Below, piece after piece: positions 16,747 through 25,872 of a stretch of 45,962 nt of DNA. Every line of letters starts with the position of its first letter. Positions within the stretch are counted from its first letter, which is position 1. The translations under genes and the position numbers were made by a program. Source of the stretch: Bdellovibrionales bacterium (GTDB lineage Bacteria > Bdellovibrionota > Bdellovibrionia > Bdellovibrionales > JAKFYE01); contig JAKFYE010000001.1 in NCBI GenBank assembly GCA_021731045.1, positions 1 through 45,962 on the forward strand. The letters run 5' to 3'. The notes beneath the pieces were generated by a model, which ran no database searches, had not been told where the DNA came from, and worked only from the letters and a program-made list of their open reading frames with translations.

Positions 16747-17620
16747 AGGTCAATGCGAGTTCGGCGCCGTATGTGGAAGGATTCGTGTTGAAAATGCCGA
16801 GGCCTCTGATTTCGGGAATTAAGTAAAAGTCTTGGTATATTTTGTAGTCGTAGCCCGTTTCGATTTTTACAATAAAATGTGTTGGATAGTCGGATTCGGC
16901 GATGATGGCTTTGTCCCTGCCACCAAAAGTAAGGTCGACTTCGTTGGCTTTCGCGATTTCAGCACCGCCGCCAAACCAAAAGTTACCATTGGCATTTAAA
17001 TAAAATTTAACGCTTCCGCCAAATGACAGAAAGCTCATAGATCTTTCGACTTCTGTTGAAGTTCCGGAAGAACTCAAAGGTTTTGCTGTGCCGGTCATGT
17101 GACTTTTACGAAAATTGACTTCGCCTCTTAAGGACCAAGTGGGTTCTATCGGAAAGTCTACAGAAGCCCCAATAGAAAATGCCGCGCCTGACATAGGGCC
17201 GATTTCAGTTTGGCTGCCATCTGAAGAAACAAACTTCCACCCGCTTTGCATCGAATAATTCATTGCGACCGGCACGCCAATTCCAAATCTGTGATGATAA
17301 ATGTCTTTTTCAGATGTTTTTTTTGCTTCGTGATTTTGACTTTTTCCGGCTTGGTTCGACAAAACGTAGCCAATTCGCTTTTTTCCTTCAGTTTGAATGA
17401 TCACTTTACGAAATTTACCGGCTTTTTGACTCGAAATCGGAACGACTTCACCGGCTTCTAAAATCGTCAAAACATCTGATGAAGTATTGGGTTCGGTGTA
17501 AACTTCGAGGTCTTTATCGACCATGAGTTCTTCTGCTGCGTTTAAAAGGGTTCCATAGAAGAGTAAAAAAGCACATGTGATCAGGGATAAACGAATTTGC
17601 AAAAGAGATGGTAGGAACAC
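16730..17620 (-). CDS. SH3-like domain plus outer-membrane beta-barrel protein
   Basis: The protein has 296 residues from a GTG with no strong ribosome site. A signal peptide (to about LLNAAEE) is followed by an SH3b-like domain around residues 32-92 (DLEVYTEPNTSSDVLTILEAG, then RKVIIQTEGKKRIGYV). Alternating strands from about 110 end in SAYAF, the aromatic C-terminus typical of outer-membrane barrels. SH3b domains often bind peptidoglycan or peptides, so the protein may tether the barrel to the cell wall; this is inference. Its last codons lie in the arm of a long inverted repeat. Confidence 0.75.
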   Translation of the reverse strand: MFLPSLLQIRLSLITCAFLLFYGTLLNAAEELMVDKDLEVYTEPNTSSDVLTILEAGEVVPISSQKAGKFRKVIIQTEGKKRIGYVLSNQAGKSQNHEAKKTSEKDIYHHRFGIGVPVAMNYSMQSGWKFVSSDGSQTEIGPMSGAAFSIGASVDFPIEPTWSLRGEVNFRKSHMTGTAKPLSSSGTSTEVERSMSFLSFGGSVKFYLNANGNFWFGGGAEIAKANEVDLTFGGRDKAIIAESDYPTHFIVKIETGYDYKIYQDFYLIPEIRGLGIFNTNPSTYGAELALTSAYAF

Positions 17621-17634
17621 TAGAATAGCTTAAG

Positions 17635-17701
17635 GTTCTTAAGTGTTTAGATGTAGTCCAGAGGACAATATTGCTGCTTTGCATTGGTATATCTTAAGAA
17701 C
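17635..17701. promoter_or_regulatory. Spaced inverted repeat in the divergent promoter region before rpmF
   Basis: GTTCTTAAG (17635-17643) and CTTAAGAAC (17693-17701) are perfect inverted 9-mers 49 bases apart; a further CTTAAG at 17629 makes a small local palindrome. The region lies between the divergent barrel gene and rpmF, so paired operator sites are possible. No promoter boxes stand out clearly. Confidence 0.3.
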
Positions 17702-17780
17702 TTATATCTTTTTTGTTTTCAACTGTGCGCTGATAGTTTAAATACTGTGTTTTCAAAGACTTAAAAGGATTAGGTAAACC

Positions 17781-17957
17781 ATGGCACATCCCTCGGATAA
17801 AATCTCTCGTTCGAATCGCGGAAAACGACGTTCACATGACGCTTTAGCAAAACCAGGTGTGGCCACGTGCTCTAATTGTAATGCGATCATTCGTCCTCAC
17901 CATGTTTGTGGCGAATGCGGTCATTACAAAGGTAAAGAAGTCGTCGCAGCAAAGTAG
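17781..17957 (+). CDS. rpmF: 50S ribosomal protein L32
   Basis: The protein has 58 residues, the usual size. It reads [20 protein letters not shown], then CSNC and CGEC, the zinc-ribbon cysteine pairs of L32. The protein sits in the large subunit near the exit-tunnel region. The AAGGATTAGG before the ATG includes a ribosome site. In many bacteria rpmF precedes plsX and fabH; here fabH follows with no plsX between them. Confidence 0.95.
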   Translation: MAHPSDKISRSNRGKRRSHDALAKPGVATCSNCNAIIRPHHVCGECGHYKGKEVVAAK

Positions 17958-18009
17958 ATTCTGAATATTAAAAAGCGTTTCCTTTTTCTCCAAACGCAGT
18001 CTACGCTCC

Positions 18010-18030
18010 ATTGTACTTATATTGTACTTA
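18010..18030 (+). promoter_or_regulatory. Tandem direct repeat upstream of fabH
   Basis: ATTGTACTTA occurs twice, 11 bases apart (18010-18019 and 18021-18030), about one helical turn. It stands directly before the terminator-like hairpin and the fabH start, so it may bind a regulator of fatty-acid synthesis. It does not clearly match the FapR consensus. Confidence 0.3.
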
Positions 18031-18061
18031 GGCTTTCATAACTGAAAGCCTTTATTTTTTT
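18031..18061 (+). terminator. Intrinsic terminator or attenuator between rpmF and fabH
   Basis: GGCTTTC and GAAAGCC form a 7-bp stem with a six-base loop, followed by TTTATTTTTTT. The T-tract ends five bases before the fabH ribosome site, leaving no room for a separate fabH promoter downstream. Either fabH depends on read-through or this is a regulated attenuator. A second hairpin, GCGTTT/AAACGC at 17975-17997, lies upstream. Confidence 0.75.
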
Positions 18062-18075
18062 ACTTGGAGTTCAAA

Positions 18076-19062
18076 TTGTATCGAGCAAAAATCTCGGGTA
18101 CCGGTTCCTACCTTCCAGAAAAAATCTTAACGAATTTTGATCTCGAAAAATTAGTCGAGACAAATAATCAGTGGATCGTAGAGCGAACGGGAATTCGAGA
18201 GCGCCATATTGCGGCCCCTGATCAAGCCACTAGCGATATGGCCTTGATCGCAAGTCAAAATGCATTAGCAATGGCAGGCCTTGCTCCCGCGGACATTGAT
18301 TTGATTATCGTCGCAACGACAAGTCCTGATTATCCTATGCCGTCTACCGCGGCCGTTTTGCAAGATAAACTTGGGGCCCGTTCGGTATGTTCATTTGATC
18401 TTTCGGCCGCGTGTTCGGGTTTTGTTTACGGAACCAGTATTGCGAATCAATTTATTCGCACCGGCGTTTATAAAAATATTCTCATCGTGGGAGCTGAAAC
18501 TCTCTCACGCATTATTAATTGGAAAGATCGCGAAACTTGTATTCTCTTTGGTGATGGCGCCGGCGCCATCATTTTAAGTCGTGCCTCAGATCAGGATCAA
18601 AGCACAATTCTAAGCGAGCATTTGTACGCCGATGGCGCGCTCAACCATCTTTTAGATATTCCGGGCGGTGGCTCACGCTTGCCGTTCTCACAAAAAGTTC
18701 TCGATGAAAATTTGCAGCTCGTACGTATGAAGGGTCGAGAAATTTTTAAAAATGCAGTTCGTACGTTGGCGAGCTGTTGCGGCGAAGCTCTTGAAACCAA
18801 TAAGTTGACGGTCGATGAAATTGACTGGGTCGTTCCGCATCAAGCGAATGCGCGTATTCTTGAAGCCTTAGCTAAACTCATTCATCTACCAATGAGCAAA
18901 ATGATTATGAACGTTGATAAAACAGCCAATACTTCGGCCGCAACGATTCCTATCGCGCTTGATCAGGCAGTTCGCGATGGGCGCATTCAGCGTGGCCAGT
19001 TAGTTATGCTCGCCGCTTTTGGTGCCGGCTTAACCAGCGGAAGTATTTTACTTAAATTTTAA
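18076..19062 (+). CDS. fabH: Beta-ketoacyl-ACP synthase III
   Basis: The enzyme condenses acetyl-CoA with malonyl-ACP to start fatty-acid synthesis. The TTG chosen follows GGAG by six bases and gives the family's normal start (YRAKISGTGSYLPEK); an upstream TTG overlaps the ribosome site. It has 328 residues. The catalytic triad is Cys113 (DLSAACSGFVYG), His255 (WVVPHQANARI) and Asn285 (NTSAATIP). The start of the fab cluster follows a terminator-like hairpin. Confidence 0.96.
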   Translation: MYRAKISGTGSYLPEKILTNFDLEKLVETNNQWIVERTGIRERHIAAPDQATSDMALIASQNALAMAGLAPADIDLIIVATTSPDYPMPSTAAVLQDKLGARSVCSFDLSAACSGFVYGTSIANQFIRTGVYKNILIVGAETLSRIINWKDRETCILFGDGAGAIILSRASDQDQSTILSEHLYADGALNHLLDIPGGGSRLPFSQKVLDENLQLVRMKGREIFKNAVRTLASCCGEALETNKLTVDEIDWVVPHQANARILEALAKLIHLPMSKMIMNVDKTANTSAATIPIALDQAVRDGRIQRGQLVMLAAFGAGLTSGSILLKF

Positions 19063-19076
19063 AATCAGGATTGAAT

Positions 19077-20033
19077 ATGTGGGGCGCAATTTTTTCAGGT
19101 CAAGGTAGTCAGTCAGTCGGAATGGGAAAGGTTTTTTACGATAATTTTTCGTCAGCCAAATTTCGTTTTGAAGAGGCCAGCGACACCCTTAATTTAGACT
19201 TTAAAAAACTCTGCTTTGAAGGACCTGAAAGTGATCTCACTTTGACCGAAAATACCCAGCCGGCGCTATTGTTGGTTTCGACGATAATGTTTGAAACTTT
19301 AAGAGAGAACTCTCGATTTAAACCTCAAATTGGTGCCGGCCATTCTTTGGGAGAATATTCGGCGTTTGTTGCCAGCGGAATTTTAAAATTTACGGATGCC
19401 CTTAAAGCTGTGCGTTTAAGAGGTCAGGCCATGCAGAGCGCTTGCCCTGTGGGTGAAGGTGGAATGGCCGCCGTTCTTGCGATGGAAGAAGCCGAAGTTG
19501 AAAAACTGTGTACATGGACCGAAAAGACATCGGGTTTTTCTCCCCTGCGCCCTGCTAATTTCAATGCTCCCGGCCAAATTGTCATCAGCGGAAAAATGAA
19601 AGCTATCGAGTGGCTAAAAAATAATTATGATGCAGAAAAATCAGGTGTCGGACGAAAATTAAAAATGATTCCTCTTAATGTTTCGGCTCCTTTTCACTCT
19701 CCATTAATGAAACCCGCCCAAGAACAAATGGAAAAGGTACTCAAAGAAACACGCTTTGGTTTGCCGCTCTTTCCGATCGTACAAAATACGACGGCTCAGG
19801 AGAGCGCGAACATTGATGTCTTAAGAACTCAGCTCTGCGTGCAAGTGTCAGCTCCGGTTAAATGGTCACAAAGTGTGCAACGTCTTAAAGAACTTGGAGC
19901 CAATCAACTGATTGAGTTTGGCCCGGGTAAAGTTCTCGCGGGTCTTGTAAAAAAAATTGACTCTGAATTCTTTGAGACATTCAATATGCAAAGTTTAGAA
20001 GATTACAAATCTGTAGAAGCAAAGTTCACTTAG
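19077..20033 (+). CDS. fabD: Malonyl-CoA:ACP transacylase
   Basis: The enzyme moves malonyl groups from CoA to ACP. It has 318 residues from the ATG, which has CAGGA at a good distance; a TTG two codons earlier is too close to it. Motifs are IFSGQGSQSVGMG, GHSLGEYSAF with nucleophile Ser90, and APFHSPLM with His207. It lies between fabH and fabG, which supports one fatty-acid operon. Confidence 0.96.
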   Translation: MWGAIFSGQGSQSVGMGKVFYDNFSSAKFRFEEASDTLNLDFKKLCFEGPESDLTLTENTQPALLLVSTIMFETLRENSRFKPQIGAGHSLGEYSAFVASGILKFTDALKAVRLRGQAMQSACPVGEGGMAAVLAMEEAEVEKLCTWTEKTSGFSPLRPANFNAPGQIVISGKMKAIEWLKNNYDAEKSGVGRKLKMIPLNVSAPFHSPLMKPAQEQMEKVLKETRFGLPLFPIVQNTTAQESANIDVLRTQLCVQVSAPVKWSQSVQRLKELGANQLIEFGPGKVLAGLVKKIDSEFFETFNMQSLEDYKSVEAKFT

Positions 20034-20060
20034 TGAAGGATTCAGGAAGGATTAAAGATT

Positions 20061-20801
20061 TTGGCGAAACGACTTGAAGGTAAAAATATCATCGTCACGG
20101 GCGGAAGCCGCGGTATTGGCGCCGAGATTGTAAAACAACTTGCACTCGAAGGGGCTCGCGTTGCCTTTACTTATACAAGTCGCAAAGATTCTTCTGAAGC
20201 TCTATTAAAAGAATTGCCGGGCTCAGGTCACTTTATAGACGCACTCGATTTATCAGACGAAGCTTCGGTCGATCATTTTTTTAATGAGGTGCTCAAAAAC
20301 TTCGGCACCATCGATGGACTTGTAAACAATGCGGGAGTGACTCAGGATCAGTTGATCTTAAGAATGAAAACTCAAGATTTTGACAAAGTGATTCAGACCA
20401 ATCTTCGGGGAACTTTTTTATGCACGCGAGCCGCCGTAAAACCTATGCTCAAGGCGCGCAAAGGTTCGATCGTCAATATTACCAGTGTTATTGGCCAAAC
20501 CGGAAACGCAGGTCAGGTGAATTATGCAGCTAGCAAAGCTGGCATTGAAGCGATGTCAAAATCGATAGCACTTGAATTAGCATCGCGCAGCATTAGATCT
20601 AATTGCATTGCGCCAGGTTTTATCGGCACAGAAATGACAAACCAACTGACGGAGTCTCAGAGAGAGTCTATACTTTCGAAAGTTCCGTTGGGAAAGATTG
20701 GTTCTGGAGCTGATGTTGCTTACGCAGTCGTATTTCTGTTGAGTGATGAGTCGAGCTATATTACTGGTACTACTTTAAATGTGAATGGTGGACTTTACTA
20801 A
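20061..20801 (+). CDS. fabG: 3-oxoacyl-ACP reductase
   Basis: The enzyme reduces 3-ketoacyl-ACP with NADPH in each elongation cycle. It has 246 residues from a TTG, preceded by AGGAAGGA about ten bases upstream. Short-chain dehydrogenase features are TGGSRGIG for cofactor binding, NNAG, Ser in NITSVIG, and YAASK with Tyr155 and Lys159. The C-terminus SYITGTTLNVNGG is typical of FabG. Its place between fabD and acpP favours FabG over other SDRs. Confidence 0.95.
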   Translation: MAKRLEGKNIIVTGGSRGIGAEIVKQLALEGARVAFTYTSRKDSSEALLKELPGSGHFIDALDLSDEASVDHFFNEVLKNFGTIDGLVNNAGVTQDQLILRMKTQDFDKVIQTNLRGTFLCTRAAVKPMLKARKGSIVNITSVIGQTGNAGQVNYAASKAGIEAMSKSIALELASRSIRSNCIAPGFIGTEMTNQLTESQRESILSKVPLGKIGSGADVAYAVVFLLSDESSYITGTTLNVNGGLY

Positions 20802-20830
20802 AGCTTACAAGCCTTTGAGGAGGAATTTAC

Positions 20831-21064
20831 ATGTCAATCCGTCCAAAACTAAAAGAGATTATTGTTGAACAATTAGGTGTTGATCCTGAGCGCGTAAAAG
20901 CTGAGGCTTCATTTATTGATGATTTGGGCGCAGACAGCCTCGATATCGTAGAGCTTGTTATGGCAATGGAAGAGGAATTCGATCTTGAAATTCCTGACGA
21001 AGATGCTGAAAAACTTCGTACTGTTCTTGATGTTCATAACTATCTTGAGTCAAAAGGTAAGTAA
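20831..21064 (+). CDS. acpP: Acyl carrier protein
   Basis: This small acidic carrier of the growing acyl chain has 77 residues. The phosphopantetheine attachment site is Ser36 in [13 protein letters not shown] very strong ribosome site (GAGGAGG) precedes the ATG, which fits the high expression expected of ACP. It lies 29 bases after fabG and 9 bases before fabF. Confidence 0.97.
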   Translation: MSIRPKLKEIIVEQLGVDPERVKAEASFIDDLGADSLDIVELVMAMEEEFDLEIPDEDAEKLRTVLDVHNYLESKGK

Positions 21065-21073
21065 TTTTCTCAG

Positions 21074-22345
21074 ATGACAGCAAATAGATTTGAAAGATCG
21101 GTGAAAAAACAACGCCGTGTCGTAGTGACAGGAGTCGGTGTTGTTTCGCCTTTGGGCCTCGATGCAGAAAGCTCTTGGAAAAATCTATTAGCTGGCAAAT
21201 CTGGAATCGCAAAAATCACAAAATTTAATACCGAAGGTTTTGACTGCCAAATTGCCGGCGAAGTTAAAAACTTTAATCCAGATCCTTATGTTCATAAAAA
21301 AGAACAAAAAAAAATGGATCTTTTTATCCAATACGCAATGGCTGCCACCGATATGGCGATTGCAGATTCTAAAATCAATCCTGAGTCTCTCAAAACTCCT
21401 CGTGCCGGCGTTATTGTAGGCGCAGGAATTGGCGGCTTACCAGGTATTGAAAATACGCATACCACTTTGATGGAGCGTGGACCTTCGCGCATCACTCCGT
21501 TTTTTATTCCGATGGTGATCTCCAATTTAGCTGGTGGACAAATTGCAATTAAGCACGGAACTCAAGGTGTAAATTTTTGTGTAGTTTCGGCTTGCGCAAC
21601 GGGCGCACACTCGATTGGTGAAGCCACAAAATACATACGCGATGGAATTTGCGATGTGATGATTGCTGGCGGCGCAGAAGCAACGGTCTCCCCTCTTGCG
21701 ATGGGCGGCTTTGCGGCGATGAAAGCTCTTTCGACTCGCAATGAACAACCCACTATGGCGTCACGTCCTTTTGATAAAGATCGAGATGGATTTGTTATGG
21801 GTGAAGGTGGCGGCATTTTAATTTTAGAAGAACTCGAATACGCAGAAAAACGTGGCGCACGAATTTTAGCAGAGGTCACAGGCTACGGAGTGTCTTGTGA
21901 TGCTTATCACATGACAAATCCGTCTCCAGGTGGCGAAGGTGCTGGGCGTGCGATGCAAATGGCATTACAAGATGCCGGCATAGCCCCTGATCAAATCAGT
22001 TACATCAATGCGCATGGCACGAGCACTCCTGTCGGAGATGAAATCGAAACACAAGCTATCAAACGTGTTTTCGGCGATCATGCAAAAAAATTATTGGTCA
22101 GCAGCTCAAAGAGCATGACCGGTCATTTACTGGGAGCCGCAGGTGCACTGGAAAGTGTTTTCTGTATTTACGCACTTCGCGATCAAATCGCACCTCCAAC
22201 GATCAATTTAGAAAATCCCAGCGATGGCTGTGATCTCGACTATGTGCCGATGCATGCTCGTGATGGCAAATTCACTCACGTCTTAAACAACAGCTTTGGT
22301 TTTGGCGGCACAAACTGCTCGCTCATCTTTAGTCAACTCAAGTAG
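21074..22345 (+). CDS. fabF: Beta-ketoacyl-ACP synthase II
   Basis: The enzyme elongates acyl-ACP. It has 423 residues; about 14 charged residues precede the conserved VVVTGVGVVSPLG, so the true start might be slightly later. Active-site residues are Cys174 (VSACATGAHSIGEA), His314 (NAHGTSTPVGD) and His351 (MTGHLLGAAGALE). It is last in the fab cluster. A small hairpin spans its stop (GTCAACTC/GAGTTGAC, 22332-22352) without a T-tract. Confidence 0.95.
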   Translation: MTANRFERSVKKQRRVVVTGVGVVSPLGLDAESSWKNLLAGKSGIAKITKFNTEGFDCQIAGEVKNFNPDPYVHKKEQKKMDLFIQYAMAATDMAIADSKINPESLKTPRAGVIVGAGIGGLPGIENTHTTLMERGPSRITPFFIPMVISNLAGGQIAIKHGTQGVNFCVVSACATGAHSIGEATKYIRDGICDVMIAGGAEATVSPLAMGGFAAMKALSTRNEQPTMASRPFDKDRDGFVMGEGGGILILEELEYAEKRGARILAEVTGYGVSCDAYHMTNPSPGGEGAGRAMQMALQDAGIAPDQISYINAHGTSTPVGDEIETQAIKRVFGDHAKKLLVSSSKSMTGHLLGAAGALESVFCIYALRDQIAPPTINLENPSDGCDLDYVPMHARDGKFTHVLNNSFGFGGTNCSLIFSQLK

Positions 22346-22393
22346 AGTTGACCTTAAAAACAAAATCAGTATTTATTGTGAACCCGTATCCGA

Positions 22394-23074
22394 CTATTTT
22401 GAATTGGATACGCGTAGATCTTGAACTTCAGATGTAAGGCAACGACCATAATAGAGAACTTGACGTTGCGGATAAATTTTTGACGGCAACCCTGACCAGC
22501 GATGGCCTTCAAACTGGGTGTCGAGAATATCCCGATATGCGTCGTTGAAGCGTGCGATATCTTTATCTGCAATTGAAGCTTCTAAAATCAATTCGCCTCG
22601 AGGCGTGATCCGAAGAACTTCATACATTTCAAACGGAACTCCGCGAGCCGTATTTAAATAATTATAGCCCCATGACGGTTGAAAGATCAGTGGGCTGATT
22701 CTAAATAATTCGCCGTCTTTTTTATTATAAAAGGTGCCTTCTGCAAGACGAATTGGGGCGATCCAATTTCTTAAAATCCAGGCTCCCTGCTCGAGGCTTA
22801 CTTCATGATCTAATAACAGCGTATTTAAAACTCCAAAGCCCGATTCTTTTTCGAAACGAAACGTGGGAAGAAGTTCGGAAACTTTATCGCGTAACTTATC
22901 GAAGGAATGAAACGCACGACAAAACCAAACTTTTTTCTCTAACAACTCTTTCTTCTCAGGATAGTGGCCGATTTCGCTAAAGCGAGTCGCCACTTGCTCG
23001 ACAGAGTCTTGCGCCTGACTAAAACTCGAACAGAAGATGCAAAAAAGTAATAAGAACGACGCCAGCGCTTTCAT
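22394..23074 (-). CDS. Secreted hypothetical protein
   Basis: The protein has 226 residues. A clear signal peptide (KALASFLLLFCIFCSSFSQAQ) is followed by a soluble, aromatic-rich domain with no recognised motif; phrases such as RSPLIFQPSWGYNYLNTARG do not point to a family I know. It is convergent with fabF, with only 48 bases between them; a hairpin GTATCC/GGATAC overlaps its end. A periplasmic location is inferred from the leader. Confidence 0.7.
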   Translation of the reverse strand: MKALASFLLLFCIFCSSFSQAQDSVEQVATRFSEIGHYPEKKELLEKKVWFCRAFHSFDKLRDKVSELLPTFRFEKESGFGVLNTLLLDHEVSLEQGAWILRNWIAPIRLAEGTFYNKKDGELFRISPLIFQPSWGYNYLNTARGVPFEMYEVLRITPRGELILEASIADKDIARFNDAYRDILDTQFEGHRWSGLPSKIYPQRQVLYYGRCLTSEVQDLRVSNSK

Positions 23075-23418
23075 AGAACCTCCGGATAGATACTAGATTA
23101 AGAAAAAACAATCAGAGCAAGATATGTTCCTTTTAGAAAAAACAAGGAGCCCTCATACCTTCGTTTATAATGTTTAAATTGAACTCTGAACTGTTACCTT
23201 TCTAGACATCTCACGCAAAATACGTCTTTTCTTAAGTTATGAACGGGGAATGCATAGTCCATTTAAACGATTTAAAACGCCTTCGAACACCCTGGACGGT
23301 GTTTGAACTACAACCCCTTTTGTTCTCTTCAACTCTTATGTTTAGGTAACGCAGCCTCCCCACAAAAACCATCCGGAATCTTTTGACTGATGGGGGGACG
23401 GAGCTCGAGAATCGAAGT
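23075..23418. other. Gene-free upstream region of the rpiB-glyA operon
   Basis: This 344-base divergent region has no supported gene; a 36-codon ATG frame at 23239-23349 lacks a ribosome site. It has TATAAT at 23166-23171 (plus) without a good -35. A small hairpin AACACC/GGTGTT lies near 23286-23303. CCTCCCCA (23353) may pair with TGGGGGGA just before rpiB. It may be a structured leader, but no known riboswitch pattern fits. Confidence 0.4.
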
Positions 23419-23847
23419 ATGAAACTTTTCATCGCCTCTGATCATGCCGGCCTCTCTCTTAAAGAATTTTTGAAAAATCAACGACGTGATATTGAATGGA
23501 TCGACCTCGGTCCGCACAATTCGGACAGCGTCGATTATCCTGATTACGCAGATCTTGTGGCCAAAAAAGTAATCGCATCCGGAGATCGAGGAATTTTAAT
23601 ATGCGGATCCGGACAAGGCATGTGCATGCGAGCTAATAAATATTCGCAAATTCGCGCAGCCATGTGTTGGGACACGATTACAACTCGACTGGCTCGCGAA
23701 CATAACGACGCTAATATTTTATGTCTTGGCGGTCGATTGATTCCGTTTGGACTTGCTTTAGAAATCTTAGATGTCTTTACAAAAACAGAATTTTTAGGCG
23801 GTCGTCATGCCGCTCGTGTTGAGAAACTTAAATCGCCCACAAAATAA
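23419..23847 (+). CDS. rpiB: Ribose-5-phosphate isomerase B
   Basis: The enzyme interconverts ribose 5-phosphate and ribulose 5-phosphate, supplying PRPP synthesis. The ATG chosen gives MKLFIASDHAGLSLKEFL, the family start; an upstream TTG adds 12 odd residues. It has 142 residues. The active-site Cys62 is in LICGSGQGMCMRANK, and REHNDANILCLGGR is the RpiB C-terminal block. It starts an operon with glyA, nine bases downstream. Confidence 0.94.
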   Translation: MKLFIASDHAGLSLKEFLKNQRRDIEWIDLGPHNSDSVDYPDYADLVAKKVIASGDRGILICGSGQGMCMRANKYSQIRAAMCWDTITTRLAREHNDANILCLGGRLIPFGLALEILDVFTKTEFLGGRHAARVEKLKSPTK

Positions 23848-23856
23848 GGTGGTTTT

Positions 23857-25095
23857 ATGAAAACAGCTCTTGAAACATCTGACCCTATCATTGCCGAATT
23901 TATTCATGAAGAATTAGAACGGCAAAAATGGGGACTCGAGATGATTGCCTCTGAAAACTACACATCCGAAGCCGTGATGCAAGCTCAAGGCTCTGTGCTT
24001 ACAAATAAATATGCTGAAGGGTATCCGGGCAAACGTTATTACGGCGGATGTCACGTCGTAGATAAAGTTGAACAGCTCGCGATCGATCGTGCAAAACAGA
24101 TTTTCAAATGTGAACATGCCAATGTTCAGCCACATGCGGGCTCTCAAGCGAACATGGCCGTATTTTTAGCTGTCGCGAAAGCCGGTGATACGATTATGGG
24201 AATGGATCTTTCTCATGGCGGCCATCTCACTCATGGTTCGCCGGTGAATTTTTCTGGAATACTTTTTAAAACTGTCAGCTACAAATTGGATCCTGAAACT
24301 CATCGAATAAATTACGACACCATTTTTGCTCAAGCAAAAGAATCGAAACCTAAAATTCTAATTGCCGGATACTCTGCCTATCCCCGTAAGCTTGATTTTG
24401 CAAAATTTAAAGAGATCGCTTCTGAAGTTGGCGCTACATTAGTTGTAGATATGGCGCACTTTGCAGGACTCGTTGCGGGTGGCGCACATGACTCCCCGAT
24501 TCCGTATGCCGACTACACGACCACGACCACACATAAAACATTACGTGGCCCACGAGGCGGAATGATTTTGTGTAGTGAGGCCAACGGCAAAGCGATTAAC
24601 TCTAAAATTTTTCCCGGTATTCAAGGTGGACCACTTGAACACGTGATTGCGGCTAAGGCCGTCGCGTTTGGTGAAATTTTAAAACCGGAGTTTAAAACTT
24701 ACATTGCCCAAGTGGTTAAAAACGCCAAAATACTTGGCGAGCACCTCATCACTCACGGATTTGAATTGGTTACGGGCGGTACAGACAATCATTTAGTCTT
24801 GGTGGATCTTACAAACAAAAATATTACGGGCAAAGATGCCGAAATTGCTTTAGACAAAGCGGGAATCACCGTGAATAAAAACACGGTGCCTTACGAAAAG
24901 CGAAGCCCGTTTATAACAAGTGGGATTCGCATCGGAACGCCCGCACTTACCACTCGCGGAATGAAAGAGTCAGAAATGAAGACCATTGCGGGATGGATTA
25001 ATAAAGTGATTATGAATCCCACCGATGAAAAACTTTTGGCTTCTATCGCACAAGATGTCAAAAGTCTTTGCGAACACTACCCGATCTATAAATAG
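23857..25095 (+). CDS. glyA: Serine hydroxymethyltransferase
   Basis: This PLP enzyme converts serine and THF to glycine and methylene-THF, feeding both glycine and one-carbon units to purine synthesis. It has 412 residues. The PLP lysine is Lys227 in [14 protein letters not shown]. Other blocks are [27 protein letters not shown] and the C-terminal [20 protein letters not shown] site precedes the ATG. Confidence 0.97.
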   Translation: MKTALETSDPIIAEFIHEELERQKWGLEMIASENYTSEAVMQAQGSVLTNKYAEGYPGKRYYGGCHVVDKVEQLAIDRAKQIFKCEHANVQPHAGSQANMAVFLAVAKAGDTIMGMDLSHGGHLTHGSPVNFSGILFKTVSYKLDPETHRINYDTIFAQAKESKPKILIAGYSAYPRKLDFAKFKEIASEVGATLVVDMAHFAGLVAGGAHDSPIPYADYTTTTTHKTLRGPRGGMILCSEANGKAINSKIFPGIQGGPLEHVIAAKAVAFGEILKPEFKTYIAQVVKNAKILGEHLITHGFELVTGGTDNHLVLVDLTNKNITGKDAEIALDKAGITVNKNTVPYEKRSPFITSGIRIGTPALTTRGMKESEMKTIAGWINKVIMNPTDEKLLASIAQDVKSLCEHYPIYK

Positions 25096-25104
25096 GAATT
25101 TTAA

Positions 25105-25872
25105 ATGAACATCTTGCTTTCTAACGATGACGGATTTGATTCGCCAGGCATTCTCAAGGTTTTTAAAAAACTACAATTAGAAGGTCATGACGTAACTTTA
25201 GTTGCGCCCCATCGTGAACGCTCGACAGTGGGCCATAGTTTAACTTTACACAAACCACTACGCATTTTAGAAATCGAAAAAAATATGTTTGCGGTGACCG
25301 GCAGCCCTGCCGATTGCGTCTATCTGGCAACCCGAAAGATTTTAAAAAAGAAACCTGATTTAATGGTCTCGGGAATCAATCGTGGGGCTAATTTAGGAAA
25401 CGACATTTTTTATTCGGGAACTGTCGCCGCCGCACGCGAAGGTTATCTTTTTGGAATCAATGCCTTAGCCGTCAGTCTTTGTCTGAACTTTCCAGAAAAA
25501 ACAGATCACCCTCCAAATTGGGATACGGCGGTGGATTTTATTTCGCACTTTATATCTAAGCCTATGAAACAATTAAAAGGGCATTGGTTGCTTAACGCCA
25601 ATGTTCCGGATCTTCCAAAATTAAAAATTAAAAGTATTATGTGGGCCAGGCAGGGACGAAGACTCTACACCGATAAAATTATGGAGAACTACGACCCACG
25701 TGAAAAGCCCTATTACTGGATTGGCGGAGGTCCGATCGGCTTTGATCCCATTCCCAACTCTGATTGCGTCGAAGTGGCCGATGGGTCCATCGCGCTCACC
25801 ACTTTAAAAGTCGATACGACAGATGAACACACGCAAAATGAATTTTCGAAATCGGTGTCTCTCAATTGGTAA
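25105..25872 (+). CDS. surE: 5'-nucleotidase SurE
   Basis: SurE proteins dephosphorylate nucleoside monophosphates and are metal dependent. It has 255 residues. The metal-binding N-terminus MNILLSNDDGFDSPG (Asp8, Asp9) and the block SGINRGANLGNDIFYSGTVAAAREG are clear. As in many Gram-negatives, it lies next to a peptidase M23 lipoprotein gene, whose start overlaps its last codons. Confidence 0.95.
   Translation: MNILLSNDDGFDSPGILKVFKKLQLEGHDVTLVAPHRERSTVGHSLTLHKPLRILEIEKNMFAVTGSPADCVYLATRKILKKKPDLMVSGINRGANLGNDIFYSGTVAAAREGYLFGINALAVSLCLNFPEKTDHPPNWDTAVDFISHFISKPMKQLKGHWLLNANVPDLPKLKIKSIMWARQGRRLYTDKIMENYDPREKPYYWIGGGPIGFDPIPNSDCVEVADGSIALTTLKVDTTDEHTQNEFSKSVSLNW

Noticed and set aside
22332-22412. 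Terminators between fabF and the convergent secreted protein gene
   Set aside because: Two small hairpins exist but neither has a T-tract in the correct direction; kept only as remarks.
23239-23349. 36-codon ATG frame before rpiB
   Set aside because: No ribosome site and no protein-like composition; better explained as leader DNA.
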